Source: Leishmania infantum JPCM5 (taxonomy: Eukaryota > Euglenozoa > Kinetoplastea > Trypanosomatida > Trypanosomatidae). Taken from it: a DNA stretch of 64,000 bases. Position numbers and translations under genes: made by a program. The stretch spans positions 310,001 to 374,000 of the forward strand of contig NC_009394.2 of NCBI RefSeq assembly GCF_000002875.2, given 5' to 3'. This document shows positions 9,968 to 20,198 of this stretch, in pieces; within the stretch, counting starts at the first letter, position 1; the number at the start of each line of letters is the position of its first letter. The notes under the pieces were generated by a model. The model had not been told where the DNA came from. It saw only the letters and a program-made list of their open reading frames with translations, and did not search any database.

Positions 9968-12900
9968 TTAAAAGCACACCTTCAGCGCCTTGGCCGCCTC
10001 ATCACGCACGTCCGCGCTGGGGTCCTTGAGCAGCTGACGCAGGATCTGGAGAATGACACCGGCGCGCTCCACCTCATCGAACTGAAGGGGCGGCAGCACG
10101 ACATCCGCGACTGCTGCAGCACGACCATTCCCACTACCGCTGCCAGCGAGAAGCAGAGTTACGGGCTTGTTCATCAAGATGCTGTACGCTATGGTGCCAG
10201 AGGGCAGCTCTGGCTTGTAGGAGGACATAGGCGTAGGCGTCGACGTCCTGGAGCTTGCAACCTCGCCATCCTTTGCCTCCAGAAACAGCGCCGGCGTCGT
10301 CATGGCGTGCACCTCGGGTGCGCTCACCAGGAGCACCTCCAAGATAGTCTTTGCTACCACCAAGCGCACGTTCAGCACCGGATCGCGGGCGAGTTGGTCC
10401 AGCAGTGGAATGAAAGCGGATGTCTTGTCCACCCGCAGCCGCATTGCTATGCGCAAGAGGGCACTCCGGCTTAGGTAAGTCTCCCACGCGGGCGCGTGGG
10501 CGTAGATGCGTGGCCAGAGCACGTCGTCAACGAATGTGTTCGCGTTGAGGGAGCCGGAGGCGGCGGCGACGGCATCGGCAGAGGTGTCGACGCCTTCAGT
10601 CTCGTAGCCCGCGCCAAATCGCTTTCCGACACTGCCCTGCCTCGCTCCGCCGCTGCCTCCCACACTAGTGCTGGCTGCACTCCGGCTGCTCGCGACAGCG
10701 AGTTGCACACACATCCGCTCCACCGCGTCGAGCGCAGCGTCGCGGACTGCCTTGACCTTGTCGAAGAGCACCGCCACCAGCAACGTCAGCAGCTCGGTTC
10801 GAGCGAGTTGGTATAACGGGTGCGTGTGTGCCCACAAGGCGGCGTCCGCACCGCCTTGTTGAGCCATTACAGCGGCATCAGTCACGGAGCCGCGCGTCGT
10901 CTCGTCCGTGCCGCCCTCGCCAGACACGCGCCCGGCATTGACGGCGCTAAAGTCCATGGAGGAAATCCGCTGCGCATCTGCGTGTCGTCCATGCGGCGCA
11001 GGCGCGGGGGCAGCGGCGGCTGTCAGCAGCAGGCATCCGCAGAGGTGGGCTAGGAGCAGCGCGTACTGCTCACGCAACCGCCACAGCTCGTGCTGGGACA
11101 GCTGCCGAAGGCACTGAAGAAGGGCGTCGTACTGCACCTCGTCGGGACTGCGGTGCGGCGCGTCTGCGTCGTTTTCGCTGCCCTCCTCCCCGTCCTCGTC
11201 GGGCCCGCAAATGAACGAAGCGTCGCTCTCGTCACCCATCAGCTGACTCTGCGCCCGCCCGTTGCGAGACTGCCCTTGCCGCTTCTCGTGAGGAGGCTTT
11301 CGCATGTGCATCAGTAGCAGGTCCGCGAGCTGAGAGACGAGGGCCAGCTGCACTGTCGGCCTGTTGTCAGTCATCAGCCGCAGGAGCGTGTCCGTGTTGG
11401 AGTGCAGGTAGCGGGCCCACACAGGCGACTCTTCTTCGTTTCTCGTGGATGTGGAGGAGGCGGACCGTGTCGCCGATGACGGGTCTGCAACGACCAAGAG
11501 ACTCAAGGTTCGCGATAGCCCCGCGAGGGCCTCGGCAGAGCGGCAGAGGACGCGTGTGTCGCCGTCACTGGCGGCGACAAGGACGCACTGCGCGATGACG
11601 TCCAGTAGTTGCAAGAGCGGCTCGCATAGCGAAGGGAGCAGCGAAGACTGCTGCGAGGTGAAACGTGCCTTTGTGCGCGCCTTCTCATCACCAGCTCCGG
11701 CCGAAAAGCTCAGCCGGAGCACCGCCTCCGTTGCACCACCGAAGCACCGCGCCGCGCATCGCGCTGCGATGCAACGCACCTCGACCTCCTCGTCGTCCAC
11801 CAGGTCATGCAGCGGCGCCGTCCCAAACTGCGCGTCGCACGTCCAGAGAGATGCAAGGAGGTGCAGCGTGTGCGTCAGCCAAGTTTGTGCGCGCAGCTGA
11901 TGCGCTGTGGGCCCACGGGCGGCCGACACATCGGCCCCCTCGGCGAGTGAGGACATGCGGACGATAAGCAGACAGAAGGTGGCGGTCAGTCGTGGCAGTC
12001 GCTGCGCAATTAACCACCGCGCCTTCCAGTTTGGGTAGCGCGGCACCCAGCGCAGACAGGCGGCGAGGAGGACGAAGAGCTGTGCGCACACGGCGTCGAG
12101 AATGTGCGAGGGGGGTGCGCCGGCAACAATGACCGGTGCTGATGCGCTACGGAGCGAGCCGATCTGCGGAGCGGCGGAGAGTTGTACGGCTGCCTCGGCC
12201 ATGAGGCGTTGCACTGCATCAAGAGCGGCTTCGAGAAGAGCGAAGTCTACGGAGGCAGGGCTCTCTTCTACTGCGGACGGCGCTTCTGCCGCAGCGGTGT
12301 CGAGCTGCAGCACGCTGCCAGCGGCGGTCATGGCAGCCCACAGGGCCGGTGCCATCATGGTCGAGCCAGCAGGATCGACGTGGCGCGTGGACGGCGTCGG
12401 CGCTGCCGCCTCACCTGCGTGCTTCTCATCAGCCGCGTGGTCCTTTTCCGCCTGATGCTGGAGTTCGACGGTGACTCGAAGCACGTTCAGCAGCGGGGAA
12501 AGGGCACTGGGCGGCACCAACACTTGCAGCAGCATTGGACACACCGCCGACAGGGAGAAGACGCTGGCGGCGGATGCGGACGTGCCGCTGGTGCTCGCGC
12601 TCGACAGCGCGCGTGTCGATGCGCAGGAGTAGAAGATGCACGGAAAATCGACGCACAACGGTAGCGCTCGCAGCAGCGCACGGCGCACAAGTCGGTGGAG
12701 ACGAAAGACGGAGACGGCGTTGAGGGTTCCAGGCAGCCACTTGGCGCTGCCTTTCTCCGTCCTTCCGTCAGCGGCGGGCGTGGTCGTCATAAGGAAGGTG
12801 GCGTCATCGGGCATGTTAGGCGTAGCAGCACTGACAGCACCCGCGGTGGTGCTCACAGACGCGAAGCTGACGTCCCACGCGCTGTACGAAGCGAGACGGG

Positions 12901-14995
12901 ACTCGCTTGGGCCGACACCGACCTGCAGCATCATGCAGCTAGCGCCCAGGCTCAACCGGTGGTGAGGGCTTTCCGACGTCGTTGTTGATGCTGTGGCGCT
13001 GCACACGTCAAGTTTCATGAGAACGTGGTGGCGCAGAAGAAGATCGGCCAGCAGTTCCTGCGCCGCGGCCAGCGCAGAGCGCATGAGGCGGCCCATGCTG
13101 TCCGTGAGCACCTTCATCGATGTGGCTGTCGGGGAGGTCGGCATCGACACTGTGCGCGCGGACACGGCGGCGGCGATGCAATATGCCACGTGGCGGCGCG
13201 TCATGCGGTGCATGAACGTCTGCAGCTCCGCCGTGGTCAGGAGCGGTTCAGCCGGTACGCGGATCCCTGACCATGCATCCACTTCCGCACCCGCATCTAT
13301 CGAGGTGGCCTTGTTTCTCAGAGGGTCTGCACAGGAACCGGCGCTGCTTGACTTGGCCCTCTGTTGCTGCTGCTGTTCGGCCTCCCACAGTGCTGCTTGG
13401 ATGGCATGCAGCAACCCGCTCACCGTCTCCACAGCCGCCGCCACCGGGCCGGGGTACGGTGACTCCAGAAATCCCTGAAGTATCTTGATCAGCGAGCGCC
13501 ACCGGCATCGCAGCACATCGCGGCGTTCATTGCAGCACAGGTAGTCAAAGAGGGAGAGGCTGCCGTCCGCGTGCAGCCGCGCGGACCTGGACGTGCCCGC
13601 ATCGGCGCTCGGGGACGTGGCAGTTGCAGCGGCTGCACGCGGAGCCAGTGCGCCCATCCACCGGACAAGGCCCGCCACCAACGCCCGCGCTCGCACATTT
13701 ACAGAGAAGAAGTCGTCACCGCTGCCGCTGTCGGCATCCGAGGCGTAGGCGGCACCGTAGAGGTCTAAATCAGCGCCAGAGAGCGGCAGGCAGGCTGCTG
13801 GCGGCTCCCCTCGAAGCGTCTGCCCGTTGTCCACACGACGGCGATGCCTGCGGAAGCAGCGAAAGCTCGCCATTACTCGACAGGCAGAGGCGCTGCTGCC
13901 ACTGCTGCACCGTCCACAAGCGTCGCTCACATCGTTCCAGAGGGAGGCGAGGCGACCGCTGCCGTCAAAGAGCCACGGCCCTGTGAGGGCAGCGTAGCCC
14001 CCGCTCCACAGGAACTGCACGGACTCGTCCTCTAAGGCAAGGTCGTAGCAGCGCTTGCGAACGTCCTCTTCCGTAGGAGTGTGAGGGTCTGTGACCTCAG
14101 TTGCTGAAGAGGATGTGTGTGAGTCCTTGCCGCTGACAGTGGACGACGCGCGCGCTGCGGCGGCCCTCGCTTTCATGGTGAGCCGGTGCTTCCGTAGTAG
14201 CTGTTTCCGCACGGCCGCCATAAGCCGCGCCGTCGACGACGCGCCACCGTCGGTGTCCCTCTTGTCCACTGCGCCGGCAGCCCAGCTCGGGTTGTTGTCC
14301 TCGCTTTCCAAGTATTCAGCCGCTTCGTTGGCCTCCATCGACGTTGCTGTGGTTGTCATGTCTGCCTGCAGCACGGAGAGTGGCACGTACTTGAGATCCC
14401 AGCTCTCCAGCGTGATATCACGCTCGAGTGCCACACCAAAGAACAGGTGGGGGAGCACCACCTGTGCGGCGAACTGCCGCGTCTCCTCCGCACTGCTGGC
14501 TGCGAGCAGCGAGCAAACCGGCTGCACATCCTCGACAGACAGGAAGGCTCCAAAGTTGTTGCCGGTTGCGCCGCTGAAGGTGCTAGATGCGTCCGGTGAA
14601 CTGCTGCTGGATGCCGAGATGGTAGGCCCCAGCGGTGTGCGACGAGGCAGCGTCACCCCGAGCAATGCCATCCCGGTCACCAGCGCCAGCTGCGGGTCGT
14701 CTTCTTCGGCGCATCGCACAAGATACGGCACAATCTCCGTCTCCGCCCATCGGCTTCCGAGCCTGTGGCACAGGTGCGGCAGGAGAAGGACGGCTCGATA
14801 GCGGTCCTGCTTGCGCTGCCGCGGCTCCCTGGAGAGGTCTTCGGCATCACCGGCAGACACCAACGCTGCAGTGGCGCTACCGTCCTCCGCGTCCTCGCCA
14901 GACCCGCGCGCTAGTGCAGCGTAGCCGCTTCGGTTGGGCAATGGCCAGTGGATGAGATTCTCCAGCACCGCCAGCGCCACAACGCGGTTTTCCAT
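9968..14995 (-). CDS. HEAT-repeat protein phosphatase regulatory subunit (PP2A-A / PP4R1-like)
   Basis: The product is 1675 residues from the ATG at 14995. It is a helical-repeat protein. Near residues 65-115 it has the step seen in PP2A/PP4 scaffold subunits, with HLCHRLGSRWAETEIVPYL and then ALVTGMALLG. The C terminus repeats the scaffold signature: WETYLSRSALLRIAMRL, LDQLARDPVLNVRLVVAKT, and a final helix pair ending PSADVRDEAAKALKVCF. PP2A A subunits are about 590 residues and PP4R1 about 950; the extra length here comes from Ser/Ala-rich low-complexity inserts between repeats. The expected role is to bind a PP2A- or PP4-type catalytic subunit and position substrates. The exact phosphatase partner cannot be read from sequence. 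Confidence 0.75.
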   Translation of the reverse strand: MENRVVALAVLENLIHWPLPNRSGYAALARGSGEDAEDGSATAALVSAGDAEDLSREPRQRKQDRYRAVLLLPHLCHRLGSRWAETEIVPYLVRCAEEDDPQLALVTGMALLGVTLPRRTPLGPTISASSSSSPDASSTFSGATGNNFGAFLSVEDVQPVCSLLAASSAEETRQFAAQVVLPHLFFGVALERDITLESWDLKYVPLSVLQADMTTTATSMEANEAAEYLESEDNNPSWAAGAVDKRDTDGGASSTARLMAAVRKQLLRKHRLTMKARAAAARASSTVSGKDSHTSSSATEVTDPHTPTEEDVRKRCYDLALEDESVQFLWSGGYAALTGPWLFDGSGRLASLWNDVSDACGRCSSGSSASACRVMASFRCFRRHRRRVDNGQTLRGEPPAACLPLSGADLDLYGAAYASDADSGSGDDFFSVNVRARALVAGLVRWMGALAPRAAAATATSPSADAGTSRSARLHADGSLSLFDYLCCNERRDVLRCRWRSLIKILQGFLESPYPGPVAAAVETVSGLLHAIQAALWEAEQQQQQRAKSSSAGSCADPLRNKATSIDAGAEVDAWSGIRVPAEPLLTTAELQTFMHRMTRRHVAYCIAAAVSARTVSMPTSPTATSMKVLTDSMGRLMRSALAAAQELLADLLLRHHVLMKLDVCSATASTTTSESPHHRLSLGASCMMLQVGVGPSESRLASYSAWDVSFASVSTTAGAVSAATPNMPDDATFLMTTTPAADGRTEKGSAKWLPGTLNAVSVFRLHRLVRRALLRALPLCVDFPCIFYSCASTRALSSASTSGTSASAASVFSLSAVCPMLLQVLVPPSALSPLLNVLRVTVELQHQAEKDHAADEKHAGEAAAPTPSTRHVDPAGSTMMAPALWAAMTAAGSVLQLDTAAAEAPSAVEESPASVDFALLEAALDAVQRLMAEAAVQLSAAPQIGSLRSASAPVIVAGAPPSHILDAVCAQLFVLLAACLRWVPRYPNWKARWLIAQRLPRLTATFCLLIVRMSSLAEGADVSAARGPTAHQLRAQTWLTHTLHLLASLWTCDAQFGTAPLHDLVDDEEVEVRCIAARCAARCFGGATEAVLRLSFSAGAGDEKARTKARFTSQQSSLLPSLCEPLLQLLDVIAQCVLVAASDGDTRVLCRSAEALAGLSRTLSLLVVADPSSATRSASSTSTRNEEESPVWARYLHSNTDTLLRLMTDNRPTVQLALVSQLADLLLMHMRKPPHEKRQGQSRNGRAQSQLMGDESDASFICGPDEDGEEGSENDADAPHRSPDEVQYDALLQCLRQLSQHELWRLREQYALLLAHLCGCLLLTAAAAPAPAPHGRHADAQRISSMDFSAVNAGRVSGEGGTDETTRGSVTDAAVMAQQGGADAALWAHTHPLYQLARTELLTLLVAVLFDKVKAVRDAALDAVERMCVQLAVASSRSAASTSVGGSGGARQGSVGKRFGAGYETEGVDTSADAVAAASGSLNANTFVDDVLWPRIYAHAPAWETYLSRSALLRIAMRLRVDKTSAFIPLLDQLARDPVLNVRLVVAKTILEVLLVSAPEVHAMTTPALFLEAKDGEVASSRTSTPTPMSSYKPELPSGTIAYSILMNKPVTLLLAGSGSGNGRAAAVADVVLPPLQFDEVERAGVILQILRQLLKDPSADVRDEAAKALKVCF

Positions 14996-15048
14996 GTTTG
15001 GAGATGCAGCGTTCGCTATGCTAGTGTCTGTGTTCGTGTGCTGCTATT

Positions 15049-15097
15049 CTGTGCTTGTGCGCATGAGAAGGAGAGGAGGTGAGGTGAAGTGAGGAGG
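15049..15097 (-). promoter_or_regulatory. Candidate spliced-leader acceptor for the HEAT-repeat gene
   Basis: A pyrimidine-rich minus-strand tract at 15066-15097 is followed by AAG (15054-15055) and CAG (15049-15050), giving a 5' UTR of about 53-58 nt. Confidence 0.4.
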
Positions 15098-15428
15098 TAC
15101 AACGTGTTGGGAGGGGGCAGGGCAGGCCAGTGCATAGGCGAAGAAACTCCTTGGCGAGTTGGAGCGTGTAGGCGGGCCTTGAGGTTTGGGGGCGCGAGGG
15201 TGTGCAACAGAGAGAAAGAGAGACAGTGCACATGCACGCGCAGAGTGTCCGCGGGCCTCACGGCACGTCTGCACGGGGCCCAGCACTCCGCACTGATCCC
15301 AAAAGAGGTGCGTGATCGGCACCTTGTGAGGAAGCGTTCGCGTGCGCACCACGAGCTTCGCGCCCTTGCCCCTTCATCTACAACAACCAGCGACCGTAAG
15401 TAACCTTCGCTTCCTTTTTGTTCTCTCG

Positions 15429-15453
15429 GTGTGTGTGTGTGTGTGTGTGTGTG
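15429..15453. repeat. (GT)n microsatellite
   Basis: An uninterrupted run of about 12 GT units in the intergenic region upstream of the HEAT-repeat gene. Confidence 0.95.
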
Positions 15454-15864
15454 CCAGTGGATGCGAATGCAGTGCTGCTTCACATGCGCAGACACACGAG
15501 TGCCCATACGCGCGACACAGCAGTTGGAAGAGAAAGGCGGGGGGGAGGTGAGGGGATAGAGAGAGAGAGAGATGGAGAGAGAGGTATAGGTGTACATAGT
15601 GCATGTATGCATGCGTCCGCGTGTGTATGGGTGTGTGCGTCTCTCTTTCTCTACCCCATCCATTCCTTCGTTTTATGTTTTACTATCAACGGCTTGATCG
15701 GTTACACATGTGCTTAAACGATGCGCTCTTAGTTCATTGCCCTCCCACCCGAAGAGAACCAAGCGAACAGGCAGACAAGGCGGAACAGAGGCGAACGCCT
15801 CGAGGGCACGCGCGGTTCGTGAGCGGACCCAAGACGACACGTGGGCACAACGTTCCCTGGCCGA

Positions 15865-18729
15865 CTACCCGCCCAGCTTCGCGTACTGCAGCACCAGATG
15901 CCGACCGTACAGGTGCGTTGCCTTGAGCGTCTCCAGCGCGCGTGCCGCCTCGGCCTCGGAGAGGAACTCCACAAAGGCAAAGCCACGATGGTTGTTCTCG
16001 CGGTGAGAGGAGAAGGTGTGGCTCTTGCGCGGCACACGCACGGTTCGGATCTCGCTAAAGGCGGAGAAGAGCTCGCGTACGTCCTTCTCGGTCGCCTCGA
16101 AGGGGAGGTTCTTGACGATGAGCTTCTGCGGGTCGCTGCCAGGCGGCACCTTCAATACAGATGCGGGATTCGAGATGGCGCCACTTCCGCCGTTGTCTGG
16201 ATTCGCGCCACCGGCGCGACGGCGAGCGAGGACGGCGGTCTTTGTGGGGTCGGACTCATCGTCATTGTCATCGTCCGCGTCAGTTCCAGCGCACCGTCTG
16301 GTGGTACCCTGTGGTGTGGCGGTGGTGTCTGCCACACGTGCCTGCTGCTGCAGCTGCGCGGTCTGCTTGCTGACGACGCACGACAGAGTGCGACCCGCCA
16401 GGGGTTTGCCGTTGAGCTTCGACACACAGTAGGCCAGCGTGCTCTGGTCCGCCACAGTGAGGAAGGCTCGGCCTTGCTCCTGCTGGAGGACGAGGCGCTT
16501 GATGAGCGCCTCTGGCGCGCGGGCCAGTCGTGGGCACGCATCCAATAGGAAGGCGTGCAGCTCGTCCTCGGTGGTTTGAAAGGGGATGTTGGTGAGAAAC
16601 AGCGTGTACACCATCGCCTTGGCGACCGCAGCGGCAACAGAGCCGCCGGTGTCGGCGTCAGGATCGCCGTCAGCGGATGGGCCAGCCGTCAGCCCTAGGT
16701 CCGAGGCAGCTACAGCCGGCGCGCTGCCGCCCTCGCTGTCTTCCATCAGCGCCCCTACCGGTGCCCACTCGAGGAACAGCGGCGCTGTCTTGAAAAGCTT
16801 GTAGGAGAGTCGCGTGAAGGCGATGCGGGCGTCTTGCGGGTGCGTGTAGCGGAACAGTGCAAACATCCCTGCAGATGGGAAGGCCGACGCCTCTAGCACG
16901 CCGAAGCGCACAAACAATTTTGTGAGCTCCGCTGCATCGTTGCCGTCCTTCAGCTGGAGGTTCTTCACGAGAATGGTTGTGTTCGACCGCGACTTCAGAA
17001 AGTTCTGCGTGGCACCCTCTAGAAGATCAAAGGCGATCCCTTCGTCGCTCAGCACTTGCTGCACTTCACTCGTCAGGTACGCCTCTGCGATGGCCGCGCG
17101 CACGGCGGCACCCTTGGCACCGACGCCGACCACATCCTCCGACCGCACGCCAAGCCGCTGCGCCACCGTCTCCACGGCAGCGTGACTGTTCATGTACATT
17201 GTGTTCCACGTCATTTGCCCGCCTCCGCCGCCCTTGTCGCGGCGATCCGCCTCGCGCTGCTTCTTGAACTGCGAGGACCCAGCAAGATTCATCCTGCTCA
17301 GTGCGCCATCGGCTGCTTGAGCGGCTGCCGTCGAGGCGAGCGCAGCTTCTCGCTCCATCACACGCTTGCTGTGGGGGTCCTCTTCGGCGGCGCTGACGCG
17401 GAGCAGGCGACCCATGAGGATGGCGCCGCGGCACAACTGAAGCGCTCGCACCGCGTCCTCGGCCGACGAAAAGCGCACGAAGGCGGCACCTTTGTTCTGC
17501 CGCGTGTCTTTGGTGAGGGGGATGTGCACCGCCTCCACGGGTCCCACGAGGGAGGCGGCGAACTGCTTCAGGTGCTCTTCGGTGGCGATGTACGGGATGT
17601 TGCCAAGGCGAATGCGGTGCGACGCACGCGCGATCTCCTCCTGCGCCTCCTGCGCCATGGCCGCGGCGTCATGGTCAACACCTTTCGTCCCCGGATTCGT
17701 AACGTTAGCGGCATTCATGGCAGTAGCAGGGATGTCCCCGTCGACATCATTATCGCGCAGGGAGGCGACGTCGTCCGCACCATCTTCTCGCTGCGCCGTC
17801 ACTTCCGCATCCACCGCGCTGTGCATCGGGGGGACAGCGAGTCCGGACAGGAAGTCCATGTCGCTCACTTCCCCCAGCGCCTGCTGCCGCAACAGGGCCC
17901 GACGCTCTTGCTCAGCCTCGTCGTCGTCGTTGGTGTCTCCGCCGTCAGCGGTATGCCTCTCGGCTTGCTGGCGCCGCCGATGCTGCTGCGTCTTTTTGTC
18001 CATAGCGGAATTCTTCTGCTCATCCTCGCCTGCCGCAGCTGTTGGCGAGGTATCCGGAGCCAGCAGCACCTCTGCTGCCCACGTGGGTCCTTCAGTCGCC
18101 TTGCTTCGCAGTTCTACAAACTCACGCTGACGGCGTGCGAGGCCGTCCGCTAAGGTGGCGCCGGTGTCGCTGTCTTTCTGCCCATCCTCACGGTCATCGT
18201 CGCGCACACGCTTGCGAGTCGTCGCCTGCTCACGCGACGTCGTGGACGAGGTGAGCCCGGAGGCGTGGGCACCGTCGGCAGCGCCAGCTCCCGATTTGCT
18301 GCTGTTCTTTCGGTCGCTCGTCTCTTCCTGCTGCTGCTGCTGCTGCTGCTTGCGCAGCTGATTCAGCGTAATGCCCACCTCGTTGAGCCCCTTCGCCAGC
18401 TCGACCTTCAGACGGGAGCTGCGGAAGAAGGAGCTGTTAAAGTACTGGACGACAAAGTGCCCCGCCGCTGAGGTGCGGAAGCCGACGAACGCCATGCGGA
18501 GGATCATCTTGGGGGCCTTGGCTGCTGCGACTGCACCGCCGGAGCCCTGCCGTTGCTTCTGATGCTTGTGGTGGTGATCCCGGTCCGCGGCCGTGGCGGG
18601 TCTGCGAATAAATTGCACGTCAGTGATCTCCAGCAGCGGAGCCTCTCGCGGCGCCGTGCGCAGGAGGTGCTGTTTCAGCTGCTCCTCTGTGCAGTCGTTT
18701 GGTAGGTTGAGAATGCGCACACGCGACAT
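15865..18729 (-). CDS. MRD1: Multiple-RRM pre-rRNA processing factor MRD1/RBM19 homologue
   Basis: The product is 954 residues from the ATG at 18729 and has five RNA recognition motifs. RRM1 (residues 1 to about 105) starts SRVRILNLPND and has FVGFRTSAAGHFVVQYFN and the FFRSSRLKVE step typical of the RBM19/Mrd1 first RRM, with an insert between strands 1 and 3. RRM2 is near 370-450 (RLGNIPY, KGAAFVRF), RRM3 near 582-660 (ILVKNL), RRM4 near 706-790 (LFLTNIPF) and RRM5 near 868-950 (LIVKNLPF, RGFAFVEF), ending YAKLGG. Charged, disordered linkers separate RRM1 from RRM2. Yeast Mrd1 also has five RRMs and acts in the nucleolus in early cleavages of pre-rRNA for the small ribosomal subunit. RRM number, order and the unusual RRM1 make the assignment firm. 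Confidence 0.9.
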   Translation of the reverse strand: MSRVRILNLPNDCTEEQLKQHLLRTAPREAPLLEITDVQFIRRPATAADRDHHHKHQKQRQGSGGAVAAAKAPKMILRMAFVGFRTSAAGHFVVQYFNSSFFRSSRLKVELAKGLNEVGITLNQLRKQQQQQQQEETSDRKNSSKSGAGAADGAHASGLTSSTTSREQATTRKRVRDDDREDGQKDSDTGATLADGLARRQREFVELRSKATEGPTWAAEVLLAPDTSPTAAAGEDEQKNSAMDKKTQQHRRRQQAERHTADGGDTNDDDEAEQERRALLRQQALGEVSDMDFLSGLAVPPMHSAVDAEVTAQREDGADDVASLRDNDVDGDIPATAMNAANVTNPGTKGVDHDAAAMAQEAQEEIARASHRIRLGNIPYIATEEHLKQFAASLVGPVEAVHIPLTKDTRQNKGAAFVRFSSAEDAVRALQLCRGAILMGRLLRVSAAEEDPHSKRVMEREAALASTAAAQAADGALSRMNLAGSSQFKKQREADRRDKGGGGGQMTWNTMYMNSHAAVETVAQRLGVRSEDVVGVGAKGAAVRAAIAEAYLTSEVQQVLSDEGIAFDLLEGATQNFLKSRSNTTILVKNLQLKDGNDAAELTKLFVRFGVLEASAFPSAGMFALFRYTHPQDARIAFTRLSYKLFKTAPLFLEWAPVGALMEDSEGGSAPAVAASDLGLTAGPSADGDPDADTGGSVAAAVAKAMVYTLFLTNIPFQTTEDELHAFLLDACPRLARAPEALIKRLVLQQEQGRAFLTVADQSTLAYCVSKLNGKPLAGRTLSCVVSKQTAQLQQQARVADTTATPQGTTRRCAGTDADDDNDDESDPTKTAVLARRRAGGANPDNGGSGAISNPASVLKVPPGSDPQKLIVKNLPFEATEKDVRELFSAFSEIRTVRVPRKSHTFSSHRENNHRGFAFVEFLSEAEAARALETLKATHLYGRHLVLQYAKLGG

Positions 18730-18753
18730 GGCGCGTGTGTTGGCAGTGCACTA

Positions 18754-18812
18754 CTGCGAAGAACATGTAGATCGTGTCACGAGAGGGAGAGCAGAGGAGA
18801 GATGAGGGAATC
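18754..18812 (-). promoter_or_regulatory. Candidate spliced-leader acceptor for the MRD1 gene
   Basis: A CT-rich minus-strand tract at 18781-18810 is followed by TTCTTCGCAG (AG at 18754-18755) and a second AG at 18751-18752, about 22-25 nt before the start codon. Confidence 0.45.
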
Positions 18813-19450
18813 TCTAATTGGACAGAACACACACATACACACGCATGCCGGGTTCACATTCGCGGCGCATAACCTTCCGCGAGTGCATGCGCACACGGAT
18901 GTCGGCGCGTGTACCTTCTACGTGTTGAGTTCATCAGGAAGCACTGCATATATAGAAATAGAGAGAGACGTAAAGCAAAAAAAAAGAAAAAGCAAGCAAG
19001 AAAAAAAAAGGTCGCGCCCACCTGCACGCACACATACATACGTGTATATGTATATGCCACACACGCACACCAATACATGCACATGTACATCGGAGCACAC
19101 CTATGCACATTTTCCCATATACAGGTGTGTGTGCGTGCGTGTGTGTGTGTGCACATGCGGCACCGCTGTCAACGCCACCTTGACCAATGTCCAAGGCACG
19201 ATCGCTGGCCCCTCCCCTCATCTCCCTCCCCGGTGTGCCCCCCTCCCGCGAAAAAAAAAACCACCACGCACGCGCGTGCCATTGGCTTCCGGAAAAAAAA
19301 AAAAGAAACACCGAGGAGTCAACGTGAGGGGGCGGGGCTGCGCCGGCATCGACGCTCACTCTACTGAGCAAAGAGAAAATAGTAAAGCAACCGCGACAAC
19401 GCCCAACGGCAACACAAACGAATTTCATTAAATGTGTGCGCGTGTGTCCG

Positions 19451-20120
19451 TTCTCTGCGGTGCGCAGCATGGGGTCAGACCGCCACGCTGAACCGGCCCC
19501 CTCCCGACCAGCCCTGCCACAGACCTCATCGCGTGGCGCGGGGTATCGGTAGACACACACGCGCTACAGCAGTGCGCCGACCCAGCTACCTGAGCACGGC
19601 CCCTGCCTCAGGCTCTACCCGACCTCCACGCGTCGCAGGCCCGCCTCACCGCCGGCACCCATATTGTGCCGGCCACCACCTGGTGCACCCCCTCAGGGCA
19701 ACGCACAGGCTCCCCGCCAGCAGGCAGTGATGGCCGGATGGGATGCGTTCGAATTGCGCCGGCATTTCGCCTGTCAGAGGGACGGCGTAGAGGTGTGCTC
19801 GCTGCCGCAGGCCGCCGCGCCGCCACCATGTCCGGGACATGTGCGCCGACACAGCGGTAGCGGTGCATCGCCTCGACCTCCCCACGTCGTAGGCACGTGA
19901 CCACGTCGCCAGCAGAGGCGGCTCGGCATTGGCAGGGGATGAAGGAGGAGAGGGGGAGGGGGCTGCTTGGCTTCCACCCCAAACAGAGTGGGGCCCACTG
20001 GACCCTGGGGGATACCGTGCATGGCGGCGCGTGTGCGCGCCCCCCCTCGTCATCAAGGGGCTTACATTCGTGCACCAACGGAGAAATGCGAGAGCTGTGC
20101 AACGGCCGGGCAGAGACGTA
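19451..20120 (-). mobile_element. SIDER-like degenerate retroposon, copy A (3' UTR of transporter copy A)
   Basis: About 0.67 kb of non-coding sequence begins roughly 80 nt after the transporter stop and is repeated at 22270-22873. Read on the minus strand it contains stretches I recognise as characteristic of Leishmania SIDER elements, such as CGTGGAGGTCGGGTAGAGCC and CTGACCCCATGCTGCGCACC. SIDERs are extinct non-LTR retroposons common in Leishmania 3' UTRs, where some promote mRNA decay or affect translation. The assignment comes from memory of the family, not from an alignment. This copy has 65 bp, around 19642-19706, that the other copy lacks. Confidence 0.6.
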
Positions 20121-20198
20121 CACTGACACACTCACACTTCTACGCGCACATCAGGAGGGGACGGCGGCTCAAAACACGATCGCCCTTCCCCCCCCCCT

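Larger units (their letters stand above)
14996..15864. other. Intergenic region with TG array
   Basis: About 0.87 kb. A purine-rich plus-strand run at 15066-15097 followed by AG at 15049-15050 is the likely acceptor for the gene starting at 14995. A (GT)n run lies at 15429-15453 and GA-rich runs around 15541-15590. No gene is supported. Confidence 0.75.
18730..20198. other. Intergenic region, 3' UTR of transporter copy A
   Basis: About 1.5 kb. The right half (19451 to about 20120) is the SIDER-like element annotated separately. The left half contains A-rich runs (near 18980-19010, 19250-19300), CA/CATA stretches and the MRD1 acceptor tract. No gene is supported. Confidence 0.75.

Noticed and set aside
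9572..10474. Plus-strand frame of 300 codons
   Set aside because: Half of it translates CA repeats and the rest is antisense to the HEAT-repeat gene.
17056..18153. Plus-strand open frame of 365 codons opposite MRD1
   Set aside because: The minus-strand frame encodes clear RRMs; this is its shadow.
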